Program-made: the position numbers and the translations under genes | Notes under the pieces: model-generated | What the model saw: the letters and a program-made list of their open reading frames with translations, nothing else | Databases searched by the model: none | What the model was told of the DNA's origin: nothing | NCBI GenBank assembly: GCA_023475025.1 | Contig: JAMCWB010000038.1 | Span: 1 to 38,103, forward strand | Source of the DNA: Gammaproteobacteria bacterium | GTDB lineage: Bacteria; Pseudomonadota; Gammaproteobacteria; Pseudomonadales; Pseudomonadaceae | Length of the DNA: 38,103 bases | Direction: 5' to 3' | Part shown: positions 25,076 through 33,952 of the stretch, in pieces | How the letters are laid out: each line of letters begins with the position of its first letter | How positions within the stretch are numbered: the first letter of the stretch is position 1

Positions 25076-26770
25076 ATGAGTGAAGCCATCAAAGTACCCG
25101 ACATCGGCGGCGGTGAGGGTGAAATCATTGAAATCCTGGTCAAGGAAGGCGATAACATCAGCGCAGAAGATTCCCTGCTGGTGCTGGAGTCCGACAAGGC
25201 CAGCATGGAAGTGCCCAGCCCCAAGGCTGGCGTAGTGAAAAGCATCAAGGTCAAACTCGGCGACACCCTGAAAGAGGGTGACGTCATGATCGAGCTGGAC
25301 GCCGAAAGCAGCGCTGGCGACGAGGCCGAAGACAGTAAAGAGGAAGATAGCGCCGACAAGCCCAAAGCCAGTCAGCCGTCATCCGACGAAAAAGCGGAAA
25401 CGTCAGGCAAGCCATCGTCAGCGAAAAAATCCGGCAAGTCAGCCGCCAAAGAACAGGCCATCAGCATTCCCGACCTGGGTGGTGACAGTGCCAAGGTGAT
25501 CGAAATTCTGGTCAAGGAAGGCGACGAGCTGCAAGCCGAAGACTCGGTCATCGTGCTGGAGTCCGACAAGGCGAGTATGGAAATCCCCTGCCCGCAGGCC
25601 GGGGTGGTCAAATCCATCGACGTCAAGCTGGAGCAGGAGGTCAAGACTGGCGACCCCATGCTGACACTGAGCAGCACGGAGGAAGAGGCTGCTGATGACG
25701 CCGAGGAAGACGACAGTGACACCTCTGACGACGACCAGGAAACAAAGACCGGCAAGCAAGACCCGCAGCCGGCGTCAAAGGCATCCAGTGACAGCAATAA
25801 AGCCAAGGCCGAGTCTTCCGGCGATGAGCGCGCGCCAGCACCGGTAGGCGCCCCCAGCCGTGAAGGCACCCGGGTACATGCTGGTCCGGCGGTGCGCAAG
25901 ATGGCCCGCGAACTGGGTGTCGAGCTACCCGAGGTCAAACCCAGCGGTCCGCGTGAGCGTATCCTCAAGGAAGATATCGATGCTTACGTCAAGCAGGTGA
26001 TGCAGCAGCGCAAGCAGACAGGCCCTGCCAACAGTGGTATTCCGCCGGTACCCGAGATCGACTTCAGTCGCTTTGGCGAGACCGAAGAGAAGCCGATGAC
26101 GCGCATGCAGCAGGTCGGTGCTGCCAACCTGCACCGCAGCTGGCTGAATGTGCCCCATGTCACCCAGTTTGATCTGGCCGACATGACCGAGCTGGAAGCC
26201 TTCCGCAAGGCGCAGAAAGCCGCAGCCGACAAGGCGGGCGTTAAACTGACCCTGCTGCCCTTCCTGCTCAAGGCCTGTGCCCACCTGCTCAGGGAAATGC
26301 CGGACTTCAATGCGTCATTGAGCCCGGACGGCAAGGCGTTGATTCAGAAAAAGTATGTGCATCTGGGCTTTGCCGTGGATACGCCTGATGGCCTGCTGGT
26401 ACCGGTGATTCGCGATGTCGACCGGAAAAGCCTGCTGCAGCTGGCTGCCGAAGCGGCCGAGCTGGCCGACAAGGCGCGCAACAAGAAGCTGGGCAGCAAC
26501 GATATGCAAGGCGCTTGCTTCACCATCTCCAGCCTGGGGCACATTGGCGGCACCTACTTCACGCCCATTGTGAATAGCCCGGAGGTTGCCATTCTGGGTG
26601 TCTCCAAGGCGACCATGCAGCCGGTGTGGGATGGCGACAGCTTCCAGCCACGGCTGATGCTGCCGTTGTCTCTGTCCTACGATCACCGGGCAATCAATGG
26701 TGCCGCGGCGGCGCAATTTACTCGCAGATTGGGTGAGTTGCTGGGGGATATTCGTTCGATGTTGTTGTGA
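25076..26770 (+). CDS. aceF: Dihydrolipoamide acetyltransferase, pyruvate dehydrogenase E2 (AceF)
   Basis: E2 core of pyruvate dehydrogenase, 564 residues. It has two lipoyl domains with lipoylation lysines K41 and K165, each inside LESDKASME. A peripheral-subunit-binding domain lies at about 265-305 (RVHAGPAVRKMARELGVEL), and the acetyltransferase domain at about 340-564 contains SYDHRAINGAAAAQF with H537 and N541; Asn at the second position is the type I recall from Azotobacter and Pseudomonas E2. The linkers between domains (about 78-120 and 195-262) are rich in Ser, Asp, Glu and Lys with little Ala-Pro, unlike the Ala-Pro linkers of E. coli E2. The GAGGAG just upstream is a strong ribosome-binding site. 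Confidence 0.97.
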   Translation: MSEAIKVPDIGGGEGEIIEILVKEGDNISAEDSLLVLESDKASMEVPSPKAGVVKSIKVKLGDTLKEGDVMIELDAESSAGDEAEDSKEEDSADKPKASQPSSDEKAETSGKPSSAKKSGKSAAKEQAISIPDLGGDSAKVIEILVKEGDELQAEDSVIVLESDKASMEIPCPQAGVVKSIDVKLEQEVKTGDPMLTLSSTEEEAADDAEEDDSDTSDDDQETKTGKQDPQPASKASSDSNKAKAESSGDERAPAPVGAPSREGTRVHAGPAVRKMARELGVELPEVKPSGPRERILKEDIDAYVKQVMQQRKQTGPANSGIPPVPEIDFSRFGETEEKPMTRMQQVGAANLHRSWLNVPHVTQFDLADMTELEAFRKAQKAAADKAGVKLTLLPFLLKACAHLLREMPDFNASLSPDGKALIQKKYVHLGFAVDTPDGLLVPVIRDVDRKSLLQLAAEAAELADKARNKKLGSNDMQGACFTISSLGHIGGTYFTPIVNSPEVAILGVSKATMQPVWDGDSFQPRLMLPLSLSYDHRAINGAAAAQFTRRLGELLGDIRSMLL

Positions 26771-26797
26771 CTACCTGTATGGATCTGTGCCAGCCGA

Positions 26798-26815
26798 GCT
26801 GCGGTTCACCGCAGC
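26798..26815. terminator. GC-rich hairpin between convergent aceF and rnhB
   Basis: GCTGCGG-TTCA-CCGCAGC forms a perfect 7-bp stem with a 4-base loop, with further partial pairing outside (CC before, GG after). It lies 28 bp past the aceF stop and about 40 bp past the rnhB stop on the other strand, where a two-way terminator would be expected. Neither side has a clear T-run, so it may need Rho or act by stabilising mRNA ends. Confidence 0.5.
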
Positions 26816-26856
26816 CCGGCCCCATCAGCACCTTAAAAGGTCAACGCCAAGTGGGC

Positions 26857-27468
26857 TCACGCACCAACCAATAACCGCCTGACCGGACCAAAGGAACGCC
26901 GGTGGATGGGTGTCGGCCCCAACTGCTCGAGGGCTTGCAGGTGGACGGGTGTGGGATAGCCCTTGTGCCCGGCAATGCCATAGCCCGGATATTGCTGGTC
27001 CAGTGCCTGCATTTCGCGGTCACGCGCTACCTTGGCCAGAATGGATGCGGCGGCAATCGCTGGTACCCGGCTATCCCCCTTGATCACCGCTTCTGCCGAC
27101 ATCGGCAGTACCGGGCAGCGGTTGCCGTCAATCAACACCCGGTCAGGGCGAATCGATAGCCCGGCCACTGCGCGCTGCATGGCCAGCATGGTGGCGTGCA
27201 GGATGTTCAGCTGATCGATCTCTTCAACCTCGGCGCGGGCAATACACCAGGCCAGTGCATGCTCCTGAATGAGAGGAAACAAGGCTTCGCGGCGTTTTTC
27301 GGTGAGTTTCTTCGAGTCATTCAGGCCCGGAATAGGTCGGGCCGGGTCGAGGATTACCGCTGCCGTTACTACGGCACCACAGAGTGGGCCTCGGCCGACT
27401 TCATCAACCCCGGCCACGTGTTCCTCAACGGATGCAGCCAGATCCCAGTCCATACTCAATTGGGTCAC
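26857..27468 (-). CDS. rnhB: Ribonuclease HII
   Basis: Cytoplasmic nuclease that cuts RNA in RNA-DNA hybrids and removes single ribonucleotides from DNA. It is 203 residues, a normal RNase HII length. The active-site motif [13 protein letters not shown] gives D22 and E23, and VLIDGN gives D114; [21 protein letters not shown] and [15 protein letters not shown] are family landmarks. The start overlaps the lpxB stop by 4 bp, so translation is coupled. In many relatives dnaE follows lpxB-rnhB; here the cluster ends at rnhB and meets aceF tail to tail. Confidence 0.96.
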   Translation of the reverse strand: MTQLSMDWDLAASVEEHVAGVDEVGRGPLCGAVVTAAVILDPARPIPGLNDSKKLTEKRREALFPLIQEHALAWCIARAEVEEIDQLNILHATMLAMQRAVAGLSIRPDRVLIDGNRCPVLPMSAEAVIKGDSRVPAIAAASILAKVARDREMQALDQQYPGYGIAGHKGYPTPVHLQALEQLGPTPIHRRSFGPVRRLLVGA

Positions 27469-28631
27469 AGCCGGCCCCGTTCGGATAATAGCTCGGTGAC
27501 CGCATCCGCCGCTGCCTGATCGGCATCACGGCGCAGCATCTGGTGCAGGCGTAGGTAGTCGGCCATGACCTGCTCACGGGTGTCAGTGGGTTGCAGTCGT
27601 TGCAGGAGTGCTGTGCCCATGGCTTCAGGCGTGGCGGCATCCTGCAGAAATTCGGGCGCGACTTCGCGGCCTGCGAGCAGGTTGGGCAAGGCGACGTAAT
27701 CGACCTTGACCAGCTTGCTGAGAATCTTGAAGGTCAACCCGGCCATGCGGTAAGCCACCACCATAGGGCGCTTGAACAGCATGGCCTCGAGGGTTGCGGT
27801 GCCCGAGGCGATCAAGACGGCATCACAGGCGGCCAACGCCTCGTGGGCCTGGCCATCGAGCAGCCTGAGTGGCAGGTTCAGGCCACTGTCCGCAATGATC
27901 TGCTCCATCTGGGCGCGACGTTCGGGATTGGCACAGGGCATGACAAACTGCAGGCCCGGCTCGCGTTGCAGGCACCAGTGCGCGGTCTGCAAAAACAACT
28001 GGCCCAGCTTGCGTAGTTCGCCATTACGGCTGCCGGGTAACAGGGCTAATACCCGTGCGTCAGTAGCCATACCGAGTCGGGCTCGCGCGGCAGCGCGATC
28101 CGGCTGCAAGGGGATCTCATCGGCGAGGGTATGGCCGACGCAGCGCACGGCTACGCCGTGTTGCTGATACACGGCTTCTTCAAAGGGAAACAGGGTCAGC
28201 ATCAGGTCAGTGGATTGCTTGATGCCGTGTACCCGCTTTTCCCGCCAGGCCCAGACCGAGGGGCTGACGTAATGCACCGTTGCAATGCCGGCATCACGCA
28301 GGCGGCGCTCGACACCCAGGGTGAAATCCGGTGCATCGATGCCGATAAAGACGTCCGGTTGTTGTTGCTTGAGGTAATCCACCAGTTCGCGGCGAATACG
28401 CAAGAGTTCTCGCAGGCGGCCCAGCACTTCGACCAGCCCCATCACCGACAGACGCTCCATCGGCACCTGGGTCACCAGGCCAGCAGCCTGCATGCGCGGG
28501 CCGCCGATGCCGATAAAGCGGGCGTTGGGAAAGCTCTGACGCAACGCCTTGATCAGTCCGGCGCCCAGGGTGTCGCCCGATGCCTCACCGGCCACCAGGG
28601 CAATGCACAGCGGACGTTCGGAGCGCATCAT
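27465..28631 (-). CDS. lpxB: Lipid-A-disaccharide synthase LpxB
   Basis: GT19 membrane-associated enzyme joining UDP-2,3-diacylglucosamine and lipid X into the lipid A disaccharide, releasing UDP. The 388 residues begin [20 protein letters not shown], with the family motif [12 protein letters not shown]. Further landmarks are [13 protein letters not shown], the [16 protein letters not shown] segment, [34 protein letters not shown] and [16 protein letters not shown]. It follows lpxA after 2 bp and overlaps rnhB by 4 bp. The start could be either of two adjacent ATGs (28631 or 28628). Confidence 0.96.
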   Translation of the reverse strand: MMRSERPLCIALVAGEASGDTLGAGLIKALRQSFPNARFIGIGGPRMQAAGLVTQVPMERLSVMGLVEVLGRLRELLRIRRELVDYLKQQQPDVFIGIDAPDFTLGVERRLRDAGIATVHYVSPSVWAWREKRVHGIKQSTDLMLTLFPFEEAVYQQHGVAVRCVGHTLADEIPLQPDRAAARARLGMATDARVLALLPGSRNGELRKLGQLFLQTAHWCLQREPGLQFVMPCANPERRAQMEQIIADSGLNLPLRLLDGQAHEALAACDAVLIASGTATLEAMLFKRPMVVAYRMAGLTFKILSKLVKVDYVALPNLLAGREVAPEFLQDAATPEAMGTALLQRLQPTDTREQVMADYLRLHQMLRRDADQAAADAVTELLSERGRL

Positions 28632-28633
28632 GG

Positions 28634-29410
28634 TCAGCGGGTAATGCCGCGGGTCGAGGCCAGAATGGAATCGCGATAGAGGGCGATTTCAGGGAATTGC
28701 TCGGCACTGGCCTGGAGTTCATCCAGCGCTTGCTGCAGGGTCAGGCCCTGGCGATAGACCACCTTGTAGGCACGGCGCAGGGCGGACACCAGTTCCGGGC
28801 TGTAACCGCGCCGGCGCATGCCCTCGAAGTTCATGCCGTGTGCACTGGCCGGGTTACCACCAACCATGACAAAGGCGGGTATATCCTTGAACACGGCGCT
28901 GTTGGCCGCACTCATCGACCAGGCACCAATATGGCAGAACTGATGCACTGTGGTGTAGCCACCAAGAATGGCGCCACTGCCTACCTGAACATGACCTGCA
29001 ATGGTGGCGTTGTTGGCCATGATGATGTCATCGCCAAGCACGCAATCATGCGCCACGTGGACATAAGCCATGAGCAGGTTGCGGCTCCCGATCCGGGTCA
29101 CCGATTGATCCTGGACAGTGCCACGGTGCAGGGTACAGCCTTCACGGATGACATTGTCATCACCGATCTCCAGACGCGTTGGCTCACCGGCGTACTTCTT
29201 GTCCTGACAGTCCTCCCCCACTGAGGAAAACTGGAAGATACGGTTGCGGGCGCCGATACGCGTCGGCCCTTTGATCACCACATGGGGTCCGATCACGGTT
29301 CCGGCACCTATCTCGACATCCGGACCGATCAGGGTCCAGGGGCCGACCTCGACGTCATCCGCCAGTCGGGCGCCAGGATCAACGATCGCCTGGGGATGAA
29401 TTCGACTCAT
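28634..29410 (-). CDS. lpxA: UDP-N-acetylglucosamine acyltransferase LpxA
   Basis: First committed-pathway enzyme of lipid A synthesis: moves a 3-hydroxyacyl chain from ACP to the 3-OH of UDP-GlcNAc. The 258 residues form the left-handed parallel beta-helix, seen as hexapeptide repeats through the N-terminal two thirds ([20 protein letters not shown] and following), with the catalytic histidine in [16 protein letters not shown] (about residue 122). The C-terminal helical part has [13 protein letters not shown]. It overlaps fabZ by 4 bp and precedes lpxB by 2 bp, as is usual in the lpxD-fabZ-lpxA-lpxB cluster. Confidence 0.97.
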   Translation of the reverse strand: MSRIHPQAIVDPGARLADDVEVGPWTLIGPDVEIGAGTVIGPHVVIKGPTRIGARNRIFQFSSVGEDCQDKKYAGEPTRLEIGDDNVIREGCTLHRGTVQDQSVTRIGSRNLLMAYVHVAHDCVLGDDIIMANNATIAGHVQVGSGAILGGYTTVHQFCHIGAWSMSAANSAVFKDIPAFVMVGGNPASAHGMNFEGMRRRGYSPELVSALRRAYKVVYRQGLTLQQALDELQASAEQFPEIALYRDSILASTRGITR

Positions 29411-29844
29411 ATCTTGCGTTCCGCACAGACGATTTCAGCGGCACAGGCTTCCTTGCCATCCACCAGTGCGCGGCAGGCAAACTTCCAGATGCCGCGCTTA
29501 TCGCTGAGGTACTGGGCTTCGAGCTGTAGCTGATCACCCGGCACCACCGGCTGCCGGAAACGCAGTTTGTCAGAGCCGACAAAGTAATACAGGGTGCCGT
29601 CTTCAGGTTTTACATTCATCATCTTGAAACCCAACAAGCCGGCCGCCTGAGCCATGGCTTCAATGATCAAGACGCCGGGCATGATCGGATGCTGCGGGAA
29701 GTGACCATTGAAAAACGGCTCGTTGACCGAGACGTTCTTGTAGGCCTGAATGCGCTTGGCCTCTAGATCCAGTTCGACGACACGGTCCACCAGCAGGAAC
29801 GGGTAGCGGTGGGGAAGGTATTGCTTGATTTCATTAATATCCAT
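29407..29844 (-). CDS. fabZ: (3R)-hydroxymyristoyl-ACP dehydratase FabZ
   Basis: Hot-dog-fold dehydratase of fatty acid synthesis that competes with LpxA and LpxD for hydroxyacyl-ACP. About 145 residues from the ATG at 29844 ([20 protein letters not shown]). The frame is open to a TTG at 29865, but the ATG fits the family length of about 146. The catalytic pair is H48 in [14 protein letters not shown] and E62 in [10 protein letters not shown]. It lies 49 bp after lpxD and overlaps lpxA by 4 bp. Placing fabZ among lpx genes links fatty acid and lipid A supply. Confidence 0.96.
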   Translation of the reverse strand: MDINEIKQYLPHRYPFLLVDRVVELDLEAKRIQAYKNVSVNEPFFNGHFPQHPIMPGVLIIEAMAQAAGLLGFKMMNVKPEDGTLYYFVGSDKLRFRQPVVPGDQLQLEAQYLSDKRGIWKFACRALVDGKEACAAEIVCAERKI

Positions 29845-29893
29845 GTCGTAACTGGCCTTGCGCAAAAATTGGAATGAGCCCGCTGTGGGTGGT

Positions 29894-30955
29894 TCAGGCT
29901 TGTGATGAGTCCGCGGCTGACGAAGTCACGTCAGCCAGTTGTTTCTCGAGCTGCTGGACCCGCTTGAACAAGGCATCCAACTGACGCAGCCGCGCAGCAC
30001 TCTTCTTCCAGTCACCCGCCGTTTGCATGGCAGTCCCGGAGGAATAGGCGCCCGGTTCGGTAATTGACCGGGTTACCATGGTCATGCCGGTCACAAAGGC
30101 ATGATCACAGACCTCGATATGACCGACCATACCCACACCACCGGCAATGGTGCAGTGCTTGCCGATGCGTGTACTACCGGAAATACCAACACAGGCCGCC
30201 ATGGCCGTGTGGTCGCCGACCTGGACGTTATGGGCGATCTGGATCTGGTTGTCCAGTTTCACACCATTACCAATGAGGGTATCCGACAGGGCGCCGCGGT
30301 CGATGGTGGTGTTGGCGCCGATTTCGACGTCATCGCCAATCAGCACGCCACCTATCTGGGCAATCTTCTCCCACTTGCCCTGGTCATTGGCAAAACCAAA
30401 GCCTTCCGAGCCTATGACAGCACCGGACTGGATACTGACCCGCTCACCAATACGCACGTCGTGATAGAGCGTCACACGCGGCGCCAACCAGCCGCCGGCG
30501 CCGACCTGCGTGCGGGCACCGACAAAACACTGGGCGCCCACTGTGACGCCAGCCCCGATAACGGCGGCGTCTTCAATGACCGCGCCAGCACCTATGCTGG
30601 CAGTGGCATCCACCGCGGCCGTGGCTGCCACTACCGCCGTCGGGTGAATCCCGGGCGGCGACTTGGGTTTAGGATCAAACTGGTGTGACAGGCGCGCATA
30701 GGCCAAATAGGGATCGGCCACGATCAGTGCATTACCCTGAAAAGCATCAGCGTCCGCTTCACGCAGCAGGACTGCGCCGGCTCGGGTCTCGGCCAGGTAC
30801 TTGCGGTACTGACTATTGGCCAGAAAACTCAACTCGGCAGGGCCGGCCTGCTGCAGAGTCGCCATGCCGCTAATTTGCTGGCTGGCGTCGCCCACGAGCC
30901 GAGCTTCCAGGCGCTCGGCCAGGTCGCCCAAGGTAACGCTATCAAGCTGACTCAT
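29894..30955 (-). CDS. lpxD: UDP-3-O-acylglucosamine N-acyltransferase LpxD
   Basis: Adds the second hydroxyacyl chain (N-linked) to the lipid A precursor. The 353 residues comprise an N-terminal uridine-binding domain (about 1-100, with [19 protein letters not shown]), a left-handed beta-helix of hexapeptide repeats ([20 protein letters not shown] and following) and a C-terminal helix. The catalytic histidine lies in [19 protein letters not shown], about residue 240. It starts 7 bp after the skp stop. The C-terminal helix [17 protein letters not shown] is typical of the family and probably contacts ACP. Confidence 0.96.
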   Translation of the reverse strand: MSQLDSVTLGDLAERLEARLVGDASQQISGMATLQQAGPAELSFLANSQYRKYLAETRAGAVLLREADADAFQGNALIVADPYLAYARLSHQFDPKPKSPPGIHPTAVVAATAAVDATASIGAGAVIEDAAVIGAGVTVGAQCFVGARTQVGAGGWLAPRVTLYHDVRIGERVSIQSGAVIGSEGFGFANDQGKWEKIAQIGGVLIGDDVEIGANTTIDRGALSDTLIGNGVKLDNQIQIAHNVQVGDHTAMAACVGISGSTRIGKHCTIAGGVGMVGHIEVCDHAFVTGMTMVTRSITEPGAYSSGTAMQTAGDWKKSAARLRQLDALFKRVQQLEKQLADVTSSAADSSQA

Positions 30956-30962
30956 GCAGGGA

Positions 30963-31469
30963 TCAACGCGCGCTGTTCAGGCGCTCGATTACCTGATTGG
31001 TAATATCGCGCTCCGGTTTGACGTGCACAACGGCACTGGCATCCAGAATCAGGTCATAGTCATTGGCTTGAATGATGGCTTCAATCGCCGCGTTCAGACG
31101 GGGCTGCAACTGCTCAAGCAATTGACGATCAGCCGCTTGCTTGGCTTCTTGCAGCTGCTGGGCTTGCTGCTCACGCTCACGCGCACGCTGGCGGAATTCC
31201 AGTTCCAGTTTTTCCAGCTCGTCCTGCTCCAGGCGGTCGCGTTCATTTTGGCCACGCTCCTGCAAACGACGCATTTCACGCTCGATATTCTGCAAACGCT
31301 GTACCTGACTACCCAGGCGCTGCTCAAGCTCTGCCGCATGGCGCTGATGAGCATCAGAATCCATCACCGCGCGCTCATAGTTCAGTACCGCGATACTCAT
31401 CTGGGCAGCGGCGGGAAAGGTCATCCCGACCAGGGCTACCATGGCAACAGCTTTAAAAATAGTACGCAC
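30963..31469 (-). CDS. skp: Periplasmic chaperone Skp/OmpH
   Basis: Trimeric periplasmic holdase that carries unfolded outer-membrane proteins to the BAM complex. The 168 residues start with a signal peptide ([20 protein letters not shown], cleavage near AAAQ) and continue as long charged helices rich in Glu, Gln and Arg (about 50-130, with [20 protein letters not shown]), which form the tentacle-like coiled coil. The start is GTG at 31469, with AGGAG nine bases upstream. It follows bamA by 44 bp and precedes lpxD by 7 bp, the usual bamA-skp-lpxD order. Confidence 0.94.
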   Translation of the reverse strand: MRTIFKAVAMVALVGMTFPAAAQMSIAVLNYERAVMDSDAHQRHAAELEQRLGSQVQRLQNIEREMRRLQERGQNERDRLEQDELEKLELEFRQRAREREQQAQQLQEAKQAADRQLLEQLQPRLNAAIEAIIQANDYDLILDASAVVHVKPERDITNQVIERLNSAR

Positions 31470-31513
31470 GTAACATCACTCCTGCTGGTTTGTATTTATT
31501 GGTGCAGTCTGAA

Positions 31514-33868
31514 TCAGAATGTTTGACCCAGAGTAAACTGGAAGAACTGGGTACGGTCACCGGCCTTGTCATTCAACGCCTGACCCAGACTGAAGCCCAG
31601 CGGCCCCAGCGCAGTCAGCCAGTTCAGGCCTACCCCGGCACTGTAGCGCAGCTCACCAAGGTCAACATCGCCACAGCCCGGGTTGGAACGGCCATCGACC
31701 AGCACTTCATTGGTGCAATAGGAGTCAAACACGTTACCGGCATCCAGGAAAAGCACTGTGCGCAAGGAGCGCTGATCGGTGATAAAAGGCACCGGGAAGA
31801 TCACTTCCGCACCACCGGTGATTTTCACGTTACCACCGAAGGGCAGCGGACGCTGGTCAAAGTCATTCTGGTTCGGCGTGCTACGCGGGCCCAGGCTACT
31901 GTCGCGGTAGCCGCGAACAGACCCAATACCGCCAGCGTAATAATGCTCATAGAAAGGTAAACGGCTGGTGCTGCCGAAGCGACGACCAAAACCCAGATCG
32001 GTATGCAAGCGCAGGGTCAGATCCTGAGTCATCGGGAAGAAACGCTGACCACGATAATCCAGAGTGTAGAACTGCAGATCACTGCCCGGCAGAGTTACCG
32101 CCAGATTCAATGACTGTGAGCTACCACGATCAGGGAATACACCGCGGTTCAAGGTCGATTGCGACCAGCCGGCGTTGAAGCGGTAGGTCAGATGCTTGTT
32201 ACCCTCTTCACGCAGGAAGTCCTGGATTTCGACAACGGTAAAGCGCCCGGTCTTGATGTCGTCCTGCTGCAGCGACAAACCGAAGGACAGACGCGAGTAC
32301 TCGGTAACCGGGTAACCGATATTGAAGCCACCGCCATAGGAGTCGACTGCGTAACTGGAGACGTCGACGTTGAGGCGATCAAAGTCAGTGGTGCGGTAGA
32401 AGGCGTTATAGCCCAGGCTCACGCCATCAACCGTCAGGTAGGGGTCAACAAACCCAAAGGACAGCGCCGTCTGGAACTCGGAACGCGTGGCACTGAAGCT
32501 GACCCGATTACCGGTGCCGAAAAAGTTGTTCTGGCTGATCGAGCCGCCAAGAATCAGACCAGTACCCTGGGCAAAACCAAGGCTGGCGGTCACCGAACCA
32601 GATGGCTGTTCTTCCACGGTATAGTTGACGTCAATCAGGTCTTCAGTGCCCGGCACCTGAACGGTTTCAACATCGACTTCACGGAAGAAGCCCAGACGCT
32701 CCAGACGCGACTTGGAGGCATCAATCAGGCGAGTAGAGGCCCAGCCACCTTCCATCTGACGCATTTCCCGACGCAGCACTTCATCGTCCGTCTTGGTATT
32801 GCCGCGGAAGTTGATGCGGTTGACGTAGGCACGGTTGCCCGGATCAACGTAGAAGGTCACATCCACCGTCTTGTCATCTTCATTGACTTCAGGGATGCCG
32901 TTGACGTTGGCAAAGGTGTAACCCTCGTTACCCAGACGGCGACCGATCAGATCAGAGGTCGCGGTCAGCACCTGACGCGAGAAAATCTGACCGGGCTCAA
33001 CCAGCAGCAGGTTGCGGATTTCTTGCTCGTCCACAACCAGATCACCCGCCAGGGTTACCTCGTTGACGGTATAGCGGTCGCCTTCTTCGATATTGACCGT
33101 GATATAGACTTCTTTCTTGTCAGGCGTAATGGACACCTGGGTTGAGGCGATATCCATGTTGATATAGCCGCGGTCCAGATAGAAAGAACGCAAGCGCTCC
33201 AGATCACCCGAGAGGCGTTCGCGTGAGTAGCGATCACTGCTGCGCAGGAACTTGAACCAGCGGCGGCTGGTTTTCAGCTCGAACAGGTCCGTGAGTTCCT
33301 TGTTGCTGTAGACGGTGTTGCCGATGATGTTGATATGACTGATACGCGCCATTTCACCTTCATCGATATTGATCTTCAGCGCTACCCGGTTACGCGGCTC
33401 GGGAATGACTTCGGTTTCGATATCAGCCGAGTAGCGGCCCTGACCGACGTATTGACGCAACAACTCGTTGCGCACCCCTTCCAGGGTCGCCTGCTGGAAA
33501 ATCTCACCTTCTGCCAGACCAGCAGAGCGCAAGCCGCTGAGCAGGTCATCCGACTCGATCGCCTTGTTGCCCTCCAGCTCGATGCTGGCAATAGCCGGGC
33601 GCTCAACGACGCTGATTACCAGCACATCACCATCACGACCCAGCTCGATATCCTGGAAAAAGCCGGTCTGAAACAAGGAGCGCGAGGCTTCAACCAGGGT
33701 GCGCTCATCGGCTTCATCGCCGATATTCAGCGGTAATGCGCTGAACACACTACCCGCCGAGACACGCTGCAAACCATTGACGCGAATATCGTTGATCTGA
33801 AAAGCATCGGCGAGGACCGCTGGCGCGAAGAGGGTCAGCAAAAGCGCGGGCAAGAGGTAAGATTTCAT
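31514..33868 (-). CDS. bamA: Outer membrane protein assembly factor BamA
   Basis: Omp85-family central component of the BAM complex inserting beta-barrel proteins, LptD among them. The 784 residues begin with signal peptide KSYLLPALLLTLFAPAVLA, then about five POTRA domains (first: FQINDIRVNGLQRVSAGSVF), then a 16-strand barrel from about residue 420. The barrel loop-6 motif reads GSVRGYRDSSLGP (about 650-662), a VRGY form of the VRGF motif. The chain ends in phenylalanine (QFTLGQTF), the outer-membrane insertion signature. It lies 84 bp after rseP; a sigma-E promoter is common at this gene but I could not find a convincing one. Confidence 0.97.
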   Translation of the reverse strand: MKSYLLPALLLTLFAPAVLADAFQINDIRVNGLQRVSAGSVFSALPLNIGDEADERTLVEASRSLFQTGFFQDIELGRDGDVLVISVVERPAIASIELEGNKAIESDDLLSGLRSAGLAEGEIFQQATLEGVRNELLRQYVGQGRYSADIETEVIPEPRNRVALKINIDEGEMARISHINIIGNTVYSNKELTDLFELKTSRRWFKFLRSSDRYSRERLSGDLERLRSFYLDRGYINMDIASTQVSITPDKKEVYITVNIEEGDRYTVNEVTLAGDLVVDEQEIRNLLLVEPGQIFSRQVLTATSDLIGRRLGNEGYTFANVNGIPEVNEDDKTVDVTFYVDPGNRAYVNRINFRGNTKTDDEVLRREMRQMEGGWASTRLIDASKSRLERLGFFREVDVETVQVPGTEDLIDVNYTVEEQPSGSVTASLGFAQGTGLILGGSISQNNFFGTGNRVSFSATRSEFQTALSFGFVDPYLTVDGVSLGYNAFYRTTDFDRLNVDVSSYAVDSYGGGFNIGYPVTEYSRLSFGLSLQQDDIKTGRFTVVEIQDFLREEGNKHLTYRFNAGWSQSTLNRGVFPDRGSSQSLNLAVTLPGSDLQFYTLDYRGQRFFPMTQDLTLRLHTDLGFGRRFGSTSRLPFYEHYYAGGIGSVRGYRDSSLGPRSTPNQNDFDQRPLPFGGNVKITGGAEVIFPVPFITDQRSLRTVLFLDAGNVFDSYCTNEVLVDGRSNPGCGDVDLGELRYSAGVGLNWLTALGPLGFSLGQALNDKAGDRTQFFQFTLGQTF

Positions 33869-33952
33869 GAATTCCGTTCTGACTGACAGGTTATTAGCAT
33901 GCCGCGCCCTCTGGCGTCGGCTCGAATCGTGTCGGTACTGCAGGCCTGATGA

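Noticed and set aside
26681..26698. Asn in place of Asp in the AceF active-site motif (HRAING instead of HRVIDG)
   Set aside because: At first it looks like loss of a catalytic residue, but Asn at this place is, as I recall, the normal form in Azotobacter and Pseudomonas E2, so it is not an anomaly.
33869..33952. Sigma-E promoter ahead of bamA
   Set aside because: Expected from knowledge of this gene, but no GGAAC-TT/TCNAA pair at proper spacing could be seen by eye.
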